Below are positions 1-11,853 of a stretch of DNA of 64,000 nucleotides, piece by piece. The translations under genes were made by a program, and so were the position numbers. This DNA comes from Ananas comosus. Lineage: Eukaryota; Streptophyta; Magnoliopsida; Poales; Bromeliaceae. The stretch spans positions 8,326,951 to 8,390,950 of the forward strand of contig NC_033641.1 in the NCBI RefSeq assembly GCF_001540865.1. The letters are read 5' to 3'. Below the pieces are notes generated by a model. The model was not told the DNA's origin, made no database searches, and saw only the letters and a program-made list of their open reading frames with translations. Each line of letters starts with the position of its first letter. The stretch's first letter is position 1.

Positions 1-639
1 TCCATTCAAAATAAAAAGACTCTTTTTCCCTCTCCAAAAATATACTAGCCACATAATTGATATAATATAAAATATTTCATCTCTAGGACTATCAGAATGT
101 CACAAACTGCAGCGATAAGTCGAAAACATTTTAATTACACTAACCACAACAATCACAAGATATATTATAAATTTTTTGGGCCTATTTAGCATTTAAAAAT
201 TAATTGCATTTAGACCCAAATTAATTCAAAGTTCCTACCATTAAATCACATTTCCATGCAATGTATGACAAAAGGAATGTCCCAACATAGGACTCAAACT
301 AGGGCATGTTTTAATTAATACGCAAAATCTTATTCGTCGCGTCTTATTTGTTCACTCAAGTTTAAAATAGTAATTGACAAAATTAGAAGGATGATTAAAT
401 ATAATTATTATCTGAAAATAAGATAAATTACCGGACAAAACACACTTCTCAAGTCAATGTATAATAGTACTTGTTCGTAAATCATTATTCTATCCATAAA
501 TCGCATTAATCGTAAAATCAATTCCTTTAAACCTCCGCAGCTCAATGTTCAGCACAAAGTAGGATTCAGAACCGATCGAGTACCTACCAACTGCTCTAAA
601 AGGTGATAAATATAAAATTTTAAGGCATAAAATACTTAC
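1..639. other. AT-rich non-coding, no gene seen
   Basis: No open frame with coding character, no splice-site-framed exon and no element ends were recognised. The segment runs directly into the duplicated block that starts near 640. Confidence 0.5.
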
Positions 640-2796
640 AATATTAAATGATTCTGCTGACAATGAGCGGCGGAATTAACCTGTGGATTGTAGGAAACTC
701 GCTCTGCATCCACTTATTAGGGTGAGAACACTACATCATGTTGTGGGCTAGATCCGAATCTGAGAACCAGTAGATGCCGGAATATTCCTCCTGCCCACAA
801 ATGCGTGAACTCTCCCTGCACTATCCCCCATCTCGCGATTTGGTCCCTGTACTTCTCACTATTTATATTGATAAATTTTCTTTTTTATGCTTCTCGTTTT
901 ATAATTGAATCCGTATTCGTATTCGTATTCGTATTCGTTTAACATCTAATTCATATTCAAGTCTGATTATACTAGATATGAATTTGAAGTTTAGTATCTG
1001 TATCCATATCGCGATTCAGTACAAAAATATGGAGATGGATGTGGATGGAGTGCTATCCGAGATCCATATCCGACCGATTTCCATCCCTCCGGATCCGCCT
1101 AGGGATGTCAGCGGATCGGATTCGGGACAGGTTTTTAAAAATTCGAATCCGAACCCGATTCCAAATCCGAAACTTGAAGCCCAACCAGAAAATTCTAATC
1201 CGAAATAATCATTTCTCTTTTCAATATTTAAAAATATATTTAAATTTAAATTTTTACAACATCAAATTTTATATACATATTATATATAATGTAAAATAAA
1301 TTCGGATTCGGGTCGGGTTTAAGTTTGAATCGAATACAATTAAAATTTATATCCGAATCTATATTTATCATATTTTTACTTTTATATATTTAAAATCATA
1401 TTTCTTTAGTACCGAATAAAGTCGCTCCGCTCGAATTCAAATTTTGATAAAATTTCGACGTGGGTATCTATCGAAATCTCTAGATCCGCCGAGGGAGGGT
1501 ACGTGGCGTGATTTGCATGCATGCAATGCATGATGGCATCATGATATATATGAGGATGGGATGATGATGGCGATGGTGATGATGAGGGGGTAATGTATCA
1601 TGACGCGATCAGTGGGCGCGGATCTCGAGGGGCCACGTGGGGGCCCGAGGGTGGTGGAGGAAGGACAAAAAGGAAGACACGCACCGGGCACCTAACCACG
1701 TGGCCGGTCGTTTTCTCTCGCTCCCCATTCCGCCATTTGCGGTGGAGATCGTGGAGATTGGGGATTGGTCCCTAAATTTGATTCATTTGGGGATCCGGGG
1801 TTTTTCACCACAATATGAGAAAACATCAAATATCACCCCTATAATTTCATACTTTTTTATTTTAATACTTTATAGTTTAAAATGTATTAATTTAGTGTCC
1901 TATAATTTTATTTTTATCTTTTTATTATCGATTTCACTAATTTTTTTTATTGAATCGGTGATAAAGTTAAAACTAAAGAATATTAAAGTGAATATTCGAT
2001 AAATCTAGGTGAGATACCTGAAGTTTTTTCTATATAATTTAATAAAATATTAACGAAAAAATAAAAATAAAACCACATTACACTAACTTAATACACTTTA
2101 AACCACAGGATACTAAAGTGAGAAAATACGAAACCACATAGGTGGTATTTGAAGTTTATCCTATTTAGAATAATAATTAGGCTAAATTTTTAAAAAAAAA
2201 TTGAAAATACTTATTTTTTTTCTTTTTTTCTAACTTTTAAAAAGCTGCATTTACTTGCTTAATATTTTAAGTTGTTGCATTTAAACCCCCTTTGTCAGGG
2301 TTCCATCATTATTCCGTCTATTTTGTATAATTTATACCAAAAAAATATCCTTCGAAATAACAGAATATATTAAAAAAAAAATTTTGTATAGAAGAAGTAA
2401 GGATAAACTGATTATTTTGCCTTCTCCATTAATATTGTATTTCTTAAAAATATTTTTGAAATTTTAAAGAGCTAAAATATAGATTTTTGAAAATCAGCAA
2501 GGGAAAAAAAAAAAAGAAGTATTTACAGAAAATTTTTTTGTAATTTAGCCTAATAATTAAGTGGGCAGATCCCTAACGACGTCTTATTGAAAAAACTGTG
2601 ATTTTAACCTTCGATTTTTTAGGTATTTTTTAATAGTAAAATTTTTAAAAATAATTAAATTTTAAGGGAAAGGATTATAAATTTTTGATAGCGGTAAAAG
2701 TGACGCGTGGCGACTAGTTGGGTCTTCTTAAGGAGGCGTCTTTGGGGAGCTCGCTACTTAGTTTTTTTTTTTTTTTACAAGTGCAGTTTAATAATT
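640..2796. repeat. 2.1 kb block, copy 1 (allele carrying an insertion)
   Basis: This block is repeated almost in full at 2927-5075, from a start near the shared word ATGATTCTGCTGACAATGAG to the T-run and TTTAATAAT at 2787-2795. Both copies carry a run of TATTCG repeats, a GGGCCACGTGGGGGCCCG-like palindromic stretch and a degenerate foldback. Small indels separate the copies. No convincing gene lies inside; the short ORFs in it look fortuitous. The block ends at the left end of a Mutator-like insertion, whereas copy 2 continues through the uninterrupted site. Confidence 0.8.
1818..2161. mobile_element. Degenerate foldback element, copy in block 1
   Basis: The ends are inverted relatives (AAAACATCAAATATCACC at the left, GGTGGTATTTGAAGTTTATCC at the right in the opposite sense). 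The two arms carry words of the type TAGTTTAAAATGTATTAATT and AACTTAATACACTTTAAACC. It belongs to the same family as the better preserved foldback at 8614-9047. It is too degraded to carry a gene. Confidence 0.55.
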
Positions 2797-2917
2797 GGCC
2801 TTTTTGCATAAAAAATCCACTTATTTTGGACTTTTGCAAAATCGGGTCACTTTTTTCGTTTTTGCAGATTCGGTCCGTTTTTTCAGTAAACTGACCAAAA
2901 TACCCTTATTACTTTTT
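2797..2917 (+). mobile_element. Left terminal inverted repeat of a Mutator-like element
   Basis: About 120 bases starting GGCCTTTTTGCATAAAAAAT and running to ACTGACCAAAATACCCTTAT match, in inverse orientation, the terminus at 5460-5574 and the ends of elements at 30656-31981 and 62963-63502. It is preceded by TTTAATAAT (2787-2795), which also follows the right end at 5575-5583. An N at 2918 cuts the element. Confidence 0.75.
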
Positions 2918-2918
2918 N

Positions 2919-5119
2919 TTCGTATCGAATGATTCTGTTGACAATGAGCGGCGGGATTAACATGTGGATTGTAGGGAACTCGCTCTGCATCCACTTATTA
3001 GGGTGAGAACACTACATCATGTTGTGGGCTAGATCCGAATCCGAGAACCAGCATATGCCGGAATATTCCTCCTGCCCACAAATGCATGAACTCTCCCTGT
3101 ACTATCCCCATCTCGCGATTTGGTCCCTGTACTTCTCACTATTTATATTGCTAAATTTTCTTTTTTATGCTTCTCCGTTTTATAATTGAATCCGTATTCG
3201 TATTCGTATTCGTATTCGTATTCGTATTCGTTTAACATCTAATTCATATTCAAGTCTGATTATACTAGATATGAATTTGAAGTTTAGTATCTGTATCCGT
3301 ATCGCGATTCGGTACAAAAATATGGAGATGGATGTGGATGGAGTGCTATTCGAGATCCATATCCGACCGATTTCCATCCCTCCGGATCCGCCTAGGAATG
3401 TCGGCGGGGCGGATTCGGGACAGGTTTTCAAAAATTCGAATCCGAACCCGATTCAAAACCCGAAACTTGAAGCCGAACCAGAAAATCCGAATCCGAAATA
3501 ATCATTTCTCTTTTCAATATTTTAAAATGTATTTATATTAAATTTAAATTTTTACAATACAAATTCAAATATAACATCAAATTTTATATACATATTATAT
3601 ATAATATAAAATAAATTTAGATTCGGTTCGGATTCGGGTTTAGATTGGATGCAGTCAAAATTTTGATAAAATTTACTATCGAATAAATCTGCTTTGTTCG
3701 GATTTAATTTTTGATAAAATTTTGATATGGGTATCTATCGAAATCTCTAGATCCGCCGAGGGAGGGTACGTGGCGTGATTTGCATGCATGCAATGCATTA
3801 TGGCATCATGATATATATATGAGGATGGGATGATGATGGTGATGGCGATGGTGATGATGAGGGGGTAATGTATCATGACGCGATCAGTGGGCGCTGATCT
3901 CGAGGGGCCACGTGGGGGCCCGACGGTGGTGGAGGAAGGACAAAAAGGAAGACGCGCACCGGGCACCTAACCACGTGGCCGGTCGTTTTCTCTCGCTCCC
4001 CATTTCCGCCATTTGCGGTGGAGATCGTGGAGATTGGGGATTTATCCCTAAATTTGATTCATTTGGGGATACGGGGGTTTTTCACCACAATATTTAGAAG
4101 AGAAAACATCAAATACCACCCCTATAATTTCATACTTTTTTACTTTAGTACTTTATAGTTTAAAGTGTATTAATTTAGTGTCCTATAGTTTCATTTTTAT
4201 CTTTTTATTATTAATTTCACTAATTTTTTCTATTAAATCAGTGATAAAGTTAAAACTAAAAAATACTAAAGTGAATATTCGATAAATCTATGTGGGATAC
4301 CTAAAGTTTTTTGTATATAATTTAACGAAATATTAACGGAAAAATAGACGAAAAAATAAAAATAAAACCACAGTACGGTAACTTAATACACTTTAAACCA
4401 CACAGGATAGTGAAGTAAGAAAATACGAAACCACATAGGTGGTATTTGAAGTTTATCCTATTTAGAATAATAATTAGGCTAAATTTTTTTTAAAAAAATT
4501 GAGAATACTTTTTTTTCTTTTTTTCTAACTTTTAAAAAGCTGCATTTACTCGCTTAATATTTTAAGTTGTTGCATTTAGACCCCCTTTGTCAGGGTTCAA
4601 TCATTATTTCGTCTCTTTTGTATAATTTATACCAAAAAATATCCTTCGAAATAACAGAATATATTAAAAATTATTTTTTTTATGGAAGAAGTAAGGATAA
4701 ACTGATTATTTTGCCTTCTCCATTAATATTGTATTTCTTAAAAATATTTTTGAAATTTTAAGGAGCTAAAATATAGATTTTTGAAAATCAGGAAGGAAAA
4801 ATAAAAAAGAAGTATTTACAGAAAATTTTTTTGTAATTTAGCCTAATAATTAAGTGGGCAGATCCCTAACGACGTCTTATTGAAAAAAACTGTGATTTTA
4901 ACCTTCGATTTTTTAGGTATTTTTTAATACTAAAATTTTTAAAAATAATTAAATTTTAAGGAAAAGGATTATAATTTTTTGATAGAGATAAAAGTGGCAT
5001 GTGGCGACGAGTTGGGGCTGCTTAACGAGGTGTCTTTGGGGAGCTCTCTACTGTAGTTTTTTTTTTTACAAGTAGTTTAATAATATGGTGACAAAAATGC
5101 TATTTTGATAATATAAAAA
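2919..5119. repeat. 2.1 kb block, copy 2 (looks like the empty allele)
   Basis: Homologous to 640-2796 and then, past TTTAATAAT (5076-5084), to the sequence right of the insertion at 5576-5620. It therefore reads straight through the target site with a single copy of the 9-mer. It is bounded by N at 2918 and N at 5120. The simplest reading is an alternative haplotype placed in line by the assembler rather than a real tandem duplication. No gene seen. Confidence 0.75.
4099..4459. mobile_element. Degenerate foldback element, copy in block 2
   Basis: Counterpart of the foldback at 1818-2161, with the same ends (GAAAACATCAAATACCACC and GGTGGTATTTGAAGTTTATCC). It differs from copy 1 by substitutions and small indels only, as expected of an allele or a recent duplicate. 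Confidence 0.55.
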
Positions 5120-5120
5120 N

Positions 5121-5574
5121 CAGCCTCTTCCTCCGCCGCGCCGCCGACAGCGACGACGACCGCGGCGGCGGACGAGGGGCTCGGCGACGGAGACGACGGT
5201 GACGGCGGCCATGGGGCCGCCGCCGCCATGGCCGTGGGCTCGGCGACGGCGACGGAGACGACGGTGGGGGTGGACTCGGCGGCAGCGACGGGGGAAAGGA
5301 GGAGGGGTCGTGGGCGGTGGAGAGGAGGGTGAGGAGGGAGGCAACGGTGAAGAAGGAGGGTGAGGAGGGAGGAGACCATCCGATCCGCCTCTTTTTTTTC
5401 GGCGAGAAAAAAAAAAACGACAGAAAGGAAGAGGAGAGAGAAAGAGGAAAGAGAAAAAGTAATAAGAGTATTTTGGTCAGTTTGCTGAAAAAGCGGACCG
5501 AATCTGCAAAAACGAAAAAGATGGCCCGGTTTTGCAAAAGTCCAAAATAAGTGGATTTTTTATGCAAATTGGCC
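5121..5574. mobile_element. GC-rich interior and right end of the split Mutator-like element
   Basis: The interior (5121-5390) is very GC-rich with CGGCGACGG-type repeats, in sharp contrast to the flanks. The right end (5460-5574) is the inverse of 2797-2917. The 9-bp TTTAATAAT that follows equals the 9-mer before the left end, which is the target duplication size of Mutator-like elements. Joined to 2797-2917 the element would be about 575 bp. No transposase is visible, so it is non-autonomous. Long ORFs through it on both strands are Arg- or Pro-rich low-complexity and are not supported as genes. Confidence 0.75.
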
Positions 5575-5575
5575 T

Positions 5576-6339
5576 TTAATAATATGGTGATAAAAATACT
5601 ATTTTGATAATATAAAATATTTAAAAAGTCTAGAATTGCTTATAATTTTTTCTTTTAATGTTTTAAAATTATGGTTGCTATTGCCAATGTAAAAACATGC
5701 AACTACATGTTTTTTTTATGGCAATTAGTAATTTTATAGTAGAAAGAAGAAAAGATTGAAAGTGTTTTTAAAATTTTTAAATATTTTATGTTACACATCC
5801 TCAGAAAATAAAATTTTTATTGATCGAATACAAAGAATTATAATGATTGGGAATTATAATGGTTCCTGCTTGAATTCTTCGCTCGGATTGAAACAGGCCG
5901 AACTTGGATAATTTGGACTCGATCATCTTGCGATTGATAGTTGAAGCGCCCTAAAAACTCAAGATGCTTGATCTCACAAGATAATTGAAATTTCAGAAAG
6001 ACGAATTGTCGATACCGCTACCGCCGAAACTATTGTTATTAAATCAACAGATACTACTGCTATCAAAATTCAGTTCATAGGTACTATTGAAATTTTGTTT
6101 CTAAGTACTTCAAATACTCTAAATCATTTCGGTTCCTAAACATTTCAAATATTCTAAATTATGTTTAACGATATAGAGTCGACTAAAAAGTTTTATCATC
6201 AGGTATGACTTATGAGTACGAAGATGATTATGCTCGTAATGATATTATAGCTGGACTCGCCCAAACACATATTTTTCCGTAATTTATGATAAAAGCACCA
6301 CTTTAATGCTATAGATATAGGTAATATAAAACATCTAAA
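5576..6339. other. Non-coding, no gene seen
   Basis: AT-rich sequence without a recognised exon or element boundary, apart from the target-site flank shared with 5076-5119. Confidence 0.45.
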
Positions 6340-6568
6340 GCTTCGTTTGGAATTACGAAAAGATTGTGTTACATGCAGCAAAAAAGTACGATAAAAAAAT
6401 ACTCTATTTATTTTCGTACGTAATATTACGTGCCGCATATCGCGATGAATCGATTACGATATATTTTCTGCAGTCCCACCGGAGAACGCAAAAGCATATC
6501 CCTATATACTTTTACCTCAACTCTATTTTATCTAATAGTGTCAAATAGGTCTCATACCAAACTAAGCC
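6340..6568 (+). mobile_element. MITE family 1, copy 1
   Basis: The ends are GCTTCGTTTGGAATTACG and ACCAAACTAAGCC, the usual imperfect TIR pattern of small plant MITEs. The interior shares ATATCGCGATGA, ACGATATATTTTCT and GCAAAAGCATAT words with copies at 8571-9197, 26746-26998 and 39630-39862. No coding capacity. Confidence 0.7.
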
Positions 6569-7591
6569 TAAAAGCGCTTTTAATTTTCTCTCTTTTTTAG
6601 CTAAGAGTTGGTCACCTCACAAAATTTCAAAACTTTAAGATAGAAATAAAATTATGTATTTTATTTGTGGTGTTAAAAAAAAAAAAAAAAGGTCATTGGG
6701 TATATTTTAATTTAATATTTCTCACGATAGCTCAGCTCGAATAACGCTTTATCAATCAACATTACACCCTACAGCAAAATCAACTGGTCAAAAGAGTCCA
6801 TTGGTTCCACCACAAGGCTTGGAACCTCACACCATGTTGGAGAAATGCACTTTGTATATATGGTCTAGGATGTGGCAAGCAAAACCCCAAGGGTAGGATG
6901 TGTGATTCACATGATCTGAAGTGTCGTAATAATAAATCGTATGATCGTAGCTTTACCTTCGGTCGAAATTTAAACTTTATAAAATAGCACGGCCGATGTC
7001 AGTCACTGATATAAAGAAGTGAAGAAAAAAAGAGCAGAATATTAACACATCTCTCGTTCCTTCAATTTTAAGATTATTTACTTCATGTCAAACAAACAGT
7101 AAAATTAGAAAAACTTTAATTTCACGACTATAAAAATAAATAGCTAAAAAATAGATAATTTTAATCTAAACTCTAATTCATCGAAAAGTTTATTTCAACT
7201 CAAACTTCAATTTCGAAAGTGAAACAAATACAAAAGTAGGTAACACTAAAATCTGAGCCTCAAATTTAAGCTCACAAAGTGAGGCACAAGGATACACAAG
7301 ACTAGTAGTTGCTTTTGATAGATTGCAAAATTGTCTTTATGTCAAAATGAAAAACACAACAAGAAAGAGGTGATGTCAAAAGCTATACACCAAGCAATTA
7401 ATGCAATCAGTTGAACCACAAACCAAACCAACCAAATTGCAATTGCATGATGCAAGGAAAAGGACATAACAGTTGCAACTTTGATGAGGCTCCACCCGCA
7501 GCGACGCCGTATAATAACAACTCTACTAAAATAATACTTTATAAAAAATTTTCGAAAAGCCAAAAAATATTTATATTGCCTATCTATTTAG
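6569..7591. other. Non-coding, no gene seen
   Basis: AT-rich sequence without a supported gene. The small ORFs on both strands near 7342-7623 overlap each other and have no family resemblance. Confidence 0.45.
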
Positions 7592-8574
7592 ACTTAGGGT
7601 GTGTTTGGATCGAATTATTCTGACAAGATTACAGACAATTCTGTCAGAATTACTGTGTTTGGTTCATCCGGTGTGTAATCGGGTCGATAATGTAGCATTA
7701 CAAATGGTGCAGGATTACACAAAAAATATTAACGAAAGGGGGTGTTTATCTTGGATTACTGAAAGCTGGTAATACTGCATATTATGTAAAATGATAATTT
7801 TACCCTTCTAACTCCTGAAATTCTTTCAATACGTCATTTTAAAAATTTTAATTTAAAATTTTAAATTGTCAACTTTTAAATTTTAATTTTTAATTTTCAA
7901 ATTTAAATTTTTAATTTTAAATTTTTAAATTTTTAAACTTCAATTTTAATTTTAAATTTAAATTTAGATTTTAAATTTCAAATTCTAAATTTTAAATTTA
8001 AATTTAAATTTAAATTTTTAAATTTCAAATTTGAAATTTCAAAATTTTTAATTTTTAATTTTNTTCAGATTTCAAATTTTAAATTTTAAAATTTAAAATT
8101 AAAATTTGTATTTTAGATTCAGAATTTTAAATTTAGATTTTTAATTTTTAATTTTATCTTTATATTTATATTTAAATTTTTGATTTTAAATTTATAAATT
8201 TCATAGTTATATTTCAAATTAAAATATTAAATTTATATTTTTGTTCAAATTTAAAATTTAAATTTTTAAAAAAATTAAATTATTGAAAATAAAACTTAGT
8301 AAAAAAATATTATTTGTAAATAGTAGAAAAAAAGTTTGCAAAATATGGCTTAGGGTAATTTTGGAATAGACTATACTTTATTGTCTAGATTACTAAATTT
8401 TATAAACAAAACCAAATATAGTAATACTATAAACACTGTAATCCAGCATTACATTACTGTATTAAACCAAACACGCTAATGTAATATCAGTAGTAATCTC
8501 ATTTAGAAATCCAAGGTATCTGAATATATTGAAATACTCTGTAATATTACATAACTTGAACCAAACGCGCTCTT
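7592..8574 (-). mobile_element. AT-rich MITE-like element, family 2
   Basis: Ends resemble TGTGTTTGGATCGAATTA and TAACTTGAACCAAACGCGCT. The right third (8340-8574) matches 40030-40282 and, inverted, 55113-55400. The middle (about 7800-8300) consists almost only of AAATTT, TTTAAA and TAATTT words. An N lies at 8063. No ORF. Confidence 0.6.
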
Positions 8575-9197
8575 AGTTTGATATTGAAGTCCATCTGACA
8601 CTCTTAAATAAAAGGGAAAACTTCAAAAACCCTCCCTGTGGTTTCACACTTTTTCAATTTAGTACCCTGTGGTTTAAGGTGTATCAAGTTAGTACCCTGT
8701 GGTTTCTCATTTTATCACTTTAGTACCATGTGGTTTAAAGTGTATCAAGTTAGTATCTTGTGGTTTTGCACTTTATCACTTTAGTACCCTCTGGTTTCAC
8801 ACTTTATCACTTTAGTACCCTGTGATTTAAGAAACCACAGGGTACTAACTTGATACAAAATTAAAACCACAGGGTAATAAAGTGATAAAGTGCAAAACCA
8901 CAGGGTACTAACTTGATACACTTTAAACCACAGGGTACTTAAGTGATAAAGTGAGAAATCACAGTGTACTAACTTGATACATTTTAAACCACAGAGTACT
9001 AAAGTGAAAAAAATTGAAACCACAAGAGAGTTTTTTGAAGTTTTTCCTAAAAGTAAAATAGAGTTGGAATAAAAGCATATCGACCGTAGAAAATATATCG
9101 TAATCGGCTCATCGCGATATGCGGAACAGAATATTTTTCCATTGTGCTTTCTCACCGCACGTAACGCACTCTCCCCGCAATCCCCAACGAAACCTTT
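8571..9197 (-). mobile_element. MITE family 1, copy 2, interrupted by a foldback
   Basis: 8571-8613 matches one end of the family-1 MITE and 9053-9197 the remainder (ATATCGTAATCGGCTCATCG, ATATGCGGAA, CACCGCACGTAACGCA). The two parts are split by the foldback at 8614-9047, flanked by TAAAA on both sides. It also abuts the end of the family-2 element on its left. Confidence 0.7.
8614..9047. mobile_element. Foldback element with internal repeats
   Basis: The ends are inverted (GGGAAAACTTCAAAAACCCT and GAAGTTTTTCC). The left half repeats a roughly 45-50 base motif built around TTAGTACCCTGTGGTTT and GTGTATCAAGTTAGTACC several times. The right half repeats its reverse complement, so the whole is a near-palindrome of over 400 bp. 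TAAAA occurs immediately left (8609-8613) and right (9048-9052) as a 5-bp target duplication. No protein is encoded. Confidence 0.75.
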
Positions 9198-9389
9198 GTA
9201 ATAAGGGAATTGATTTTATCAAAATCAGTTTAGATATTTATCATGTAGCAGATACGTTGTATTTAGTTATGATTTGTATTTAGTTATGATTTGGATATTG
9301 TTTGCTCTCAAAATATCAAAAATAACTTTGGCAATGTTAATTTTCTATAATCCTTAGTTACATACTTATTTTGCTATCTCTTAATTGTT

Positions 9390-9540
9390 TTTTTTTTTTT
9401 TTTTTTTGAGAAATAGGTAGCACGCTACCCGCTTCGTTTATTTTATTTAGAAATAAACTTAGTTGGAAATGTGAATCAATTAGGATTCGAACTTGGGTCT
9501 CGGGTACCAACCATCGAGTCCTTTGCCTCTTAGCTGGAAA
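9390..9540 (-). mobile_element. tRNA-derived SINE with 18-bp target duplication
   Basis: Read on the minus strand the element contains a Pol III B-box-like GTTCGAATC, then TTTATTTCTAAATAAA, CGGGTAGCGTGCTACC and a poly-A tail (the T-run at 9390-9407 on the plus strand). It is flanked by a perfect 18-bp direct repeat, TGCTATCTCTTAATTGTT, at 9372-9389 and 9541-9558, the hallmark of L1-type retroposition. A related, older copy lies at 26588-26735. Confidence 0.85.
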
Positions 9541-9691
9541 TGCTATCTCTTAATTGTTGTTCCATTTTAGATCACCTTTTATTACAATAGATTAAAAAAA
9601 AAAAATTGCACAAGTGCCATAAATCAACTCAAAATACACATGGGTGAAATATAAAAACCAATGTAGCTATTTATAAAAGGATTGAAAATTT

Positions 9692-10295
9692 TGAGGGCTT
9701 GTTTGATTTGAAGGATTTGAAATTTGGAATAGAAATTGGAATGATCTATTTTTATTATTACAGTGCGCTTTGAGAAATTGACATTCCGATTTTTATTTCA
9801 GGTGAATTCGAATTCCCTAAAATGATTCTCACCTCTACGGTGGGAATCAACTTTGATTCTGAAAAAAAAAAAAAAAAAAACTCTTTTTTTCACTAATAAT
9901 TATTCAAATTTAATATTAATCCATATTTAATTTTAGAATAAATTACAATTTTATATTTAAATTTAAATTATGGATTCAAAATTTAATCCTTAATTTTTAA
10001 GTTCGAATTTAATTCTAAATAAAAGCCTTGATATTAGAATTTAGTTCTAAATTTAAATTTTTGACTTAGAACTTGAATTTGAATTATAAATTCAATTTTG
10101 GATTACGGATTTAGACAATATATTTAAATATTAATTAAATTTTGATTTTTTTTTTAATTTCAAATTGCATAGTATTTTGATTTTGATTCTTTATATGACC
10201 CAAACAAATTAGGAGTTTTCATCATTTTCTTCTCGATTCCGGTTCAAACATATTTCAATTTTGAATTTGATTTTCATTATGAGCCGAACATGTTC
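9692..10295. mobile_element. Possible AT-rich MITE-like element
   Basis: A GGGCTTGTTTGATTTGAAGG start and an end rich in ATGAGCCGAACATGTTC resemble the 'GGGCxxGTTTGG...CCGAACA' ends of plant MITEs. The interior is AT-rich with AATTTAAATT words. Boundaries and target duplication are not clear. Confidence 0.35.
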
Positions 10296-10414
10296 TAAGA
10301 GTTTTTAAAGTACGAAACGCTCTATTATGAATAACTGTAGCTGAAAATAGGAATGGAAATAAAGTAAGAAAAATGAATCATGAAAGTGTGTGGTTAGATA
10401 TAATGTAGTTATCC

Positions 10415-10472
10415 AAAAGTGTGATTCTAAACTAATCACATTGAAAAGTGTGATTCTAAACTAATCACATTA
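10415..10472. repeat. Perfect tandem duplication, 29-bp unit
   Basis: A 29-base unit beginning AAAAGTGTGATTCTAAAC and ending AATCACATTG occurs twice head to tail. Its GTGATT...AATCAC ends are themselves inverted. No gene nearby. Confidence 0.85.
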
Positions 10473-11040
10473 ATTGAACCAAATTAATCACTTTAATAAC
10501 TAGAAAACAACCCACTTCTAGAAATTTTGACTTCCCCTGCAGGGTATGTGTAGATGTAGTCTAAGTTCCTGAAACTGAAACTTTCACACTTTCACACTTT
10601 CGCAATTCCGTATACTCATCTCCTACCAAACACTTGGTATTAGAAGATAAGCTCAAAAAGAAAAGAAAAAAAAAAAAATCTGAGTGTAAGATGCGATTAA
10701 TATCTCTGGTCATATCCATGCATTTATGAGCACTTAATGCTTTAAGTGTCCATAAACACCGATCGTAACTATCATGACACTAAAATATCTATTTAGTGAT
10801 GACGCAACTCAAGAATCTCTATTTTTCTCAAAGTTAGCAAATATTATATCAAATAAAGTGTGAGAAAAGTTTAAAAAGTGTATTTAGAAATTAATATATA
10901 GTATAGTCAAAAAATAAATAAATATGTCATGTCAGCATATGTCAACACACGTATTTTATCAATAGAACGCGTCGGTATGGCAAGGTGTACGATAATACAG
11001 ATATTTTGTCGACGGCACACGCCCTACAATTAAGGAGGAG
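10473..11040. other. Non-coding, no gene seen
   Basis: No exon, RNA gene or element end recognised. Confidence 0.4.
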
Positions 11041-11445
11041 TTTAGTTCAACATAAATATAAATGCTTTGCAGTTGAAAACGCATACAGTTGAAAATACAG
11101 TAATTATAATTACATGCATCTTATTTGATTTAGTGTAATAAAAACAGTAGCTATAAATATTTTGTTTGGTTGAGAAGAAGAGCATTTACAAATTTTTTAT
11201 ATGGGTTGGTAAGATTACCCATGTAAAAAGGAAAAGAAAAAAAAAATCTATTAAAAAATTATTAGAGATACTATAAACTAATCTAGAGCTAGAAACTGCG
11301 GCCAATTTGAACTTAGTTTCAATTACTACGATTAAACCTCCTGGTAGATTTACAACTGTAGTAGCTATAAACTCAAATGCATCAAACCAAATGCTAAATT
11401 TAGATCTGCATGTAATACAATTGCAGCTATGTATAACCAAATAGT
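11041..11445. mobile_element. MITE family 3, copy downstream of INT1
   Basis: Contains TACAGTTGAAAATACAG, TAATTATAATTACATGCATC and TTGCAGCTATGTATAACCAA, which match words in the element at 17846-18306 upstream of INT1. The two halves are related in inverse orientation. No coding capacity. Confidence 0.6.
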
Positions 11446-11853
11446 CTAAGTGCATACAAAGAGCGTTTGTACCGCAACACGCAAATCCTCGACTCAAAGT
11501 GCAGGTATTTGAAATGAAACCCTACACCCTACAAGAACTACACATCTCATTTGAATAAATAGATCGAATAATCGCGCATAATTTGTACATGCATACATAC
11601 AACAAAAGGGGCACTCACTATTTCTGGGAATGTTTTCTTTCACAAATCACAACATGATCACAAACTAGCTACATAACTAAAAAGGGAACAAACAAGAAGG
11701 CACATAACAAATTGAGAAACCCTAGTTCTCTCCTTTTGTTTACTCTGTGTAACTTGATATCATATATCCCCATGCAAAAGGAGGAACCACCCTCTTGAAA
11801 AAAACAGGAGCAATGTCCTCTTTGCATGAGAACTTAAACCGGACGAAGGCGAC

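Noticed and set aside
5066..5567. Overlapping minus-strand ORFs of up to 155 aa rich in Pro, Arg and Ser
   Set aside because: They run across a GC-rich, low-complexity transposon interior, overlap in several frames, cross an N and have no splice context or family motif.
9476..9500. Isolated tRNA gene suggested by a B-box-like GTTCGAATC
   Set aside because: No cloverleaf can be formed and the unit ends in poly-A with long target duplications, so it is a SINE.
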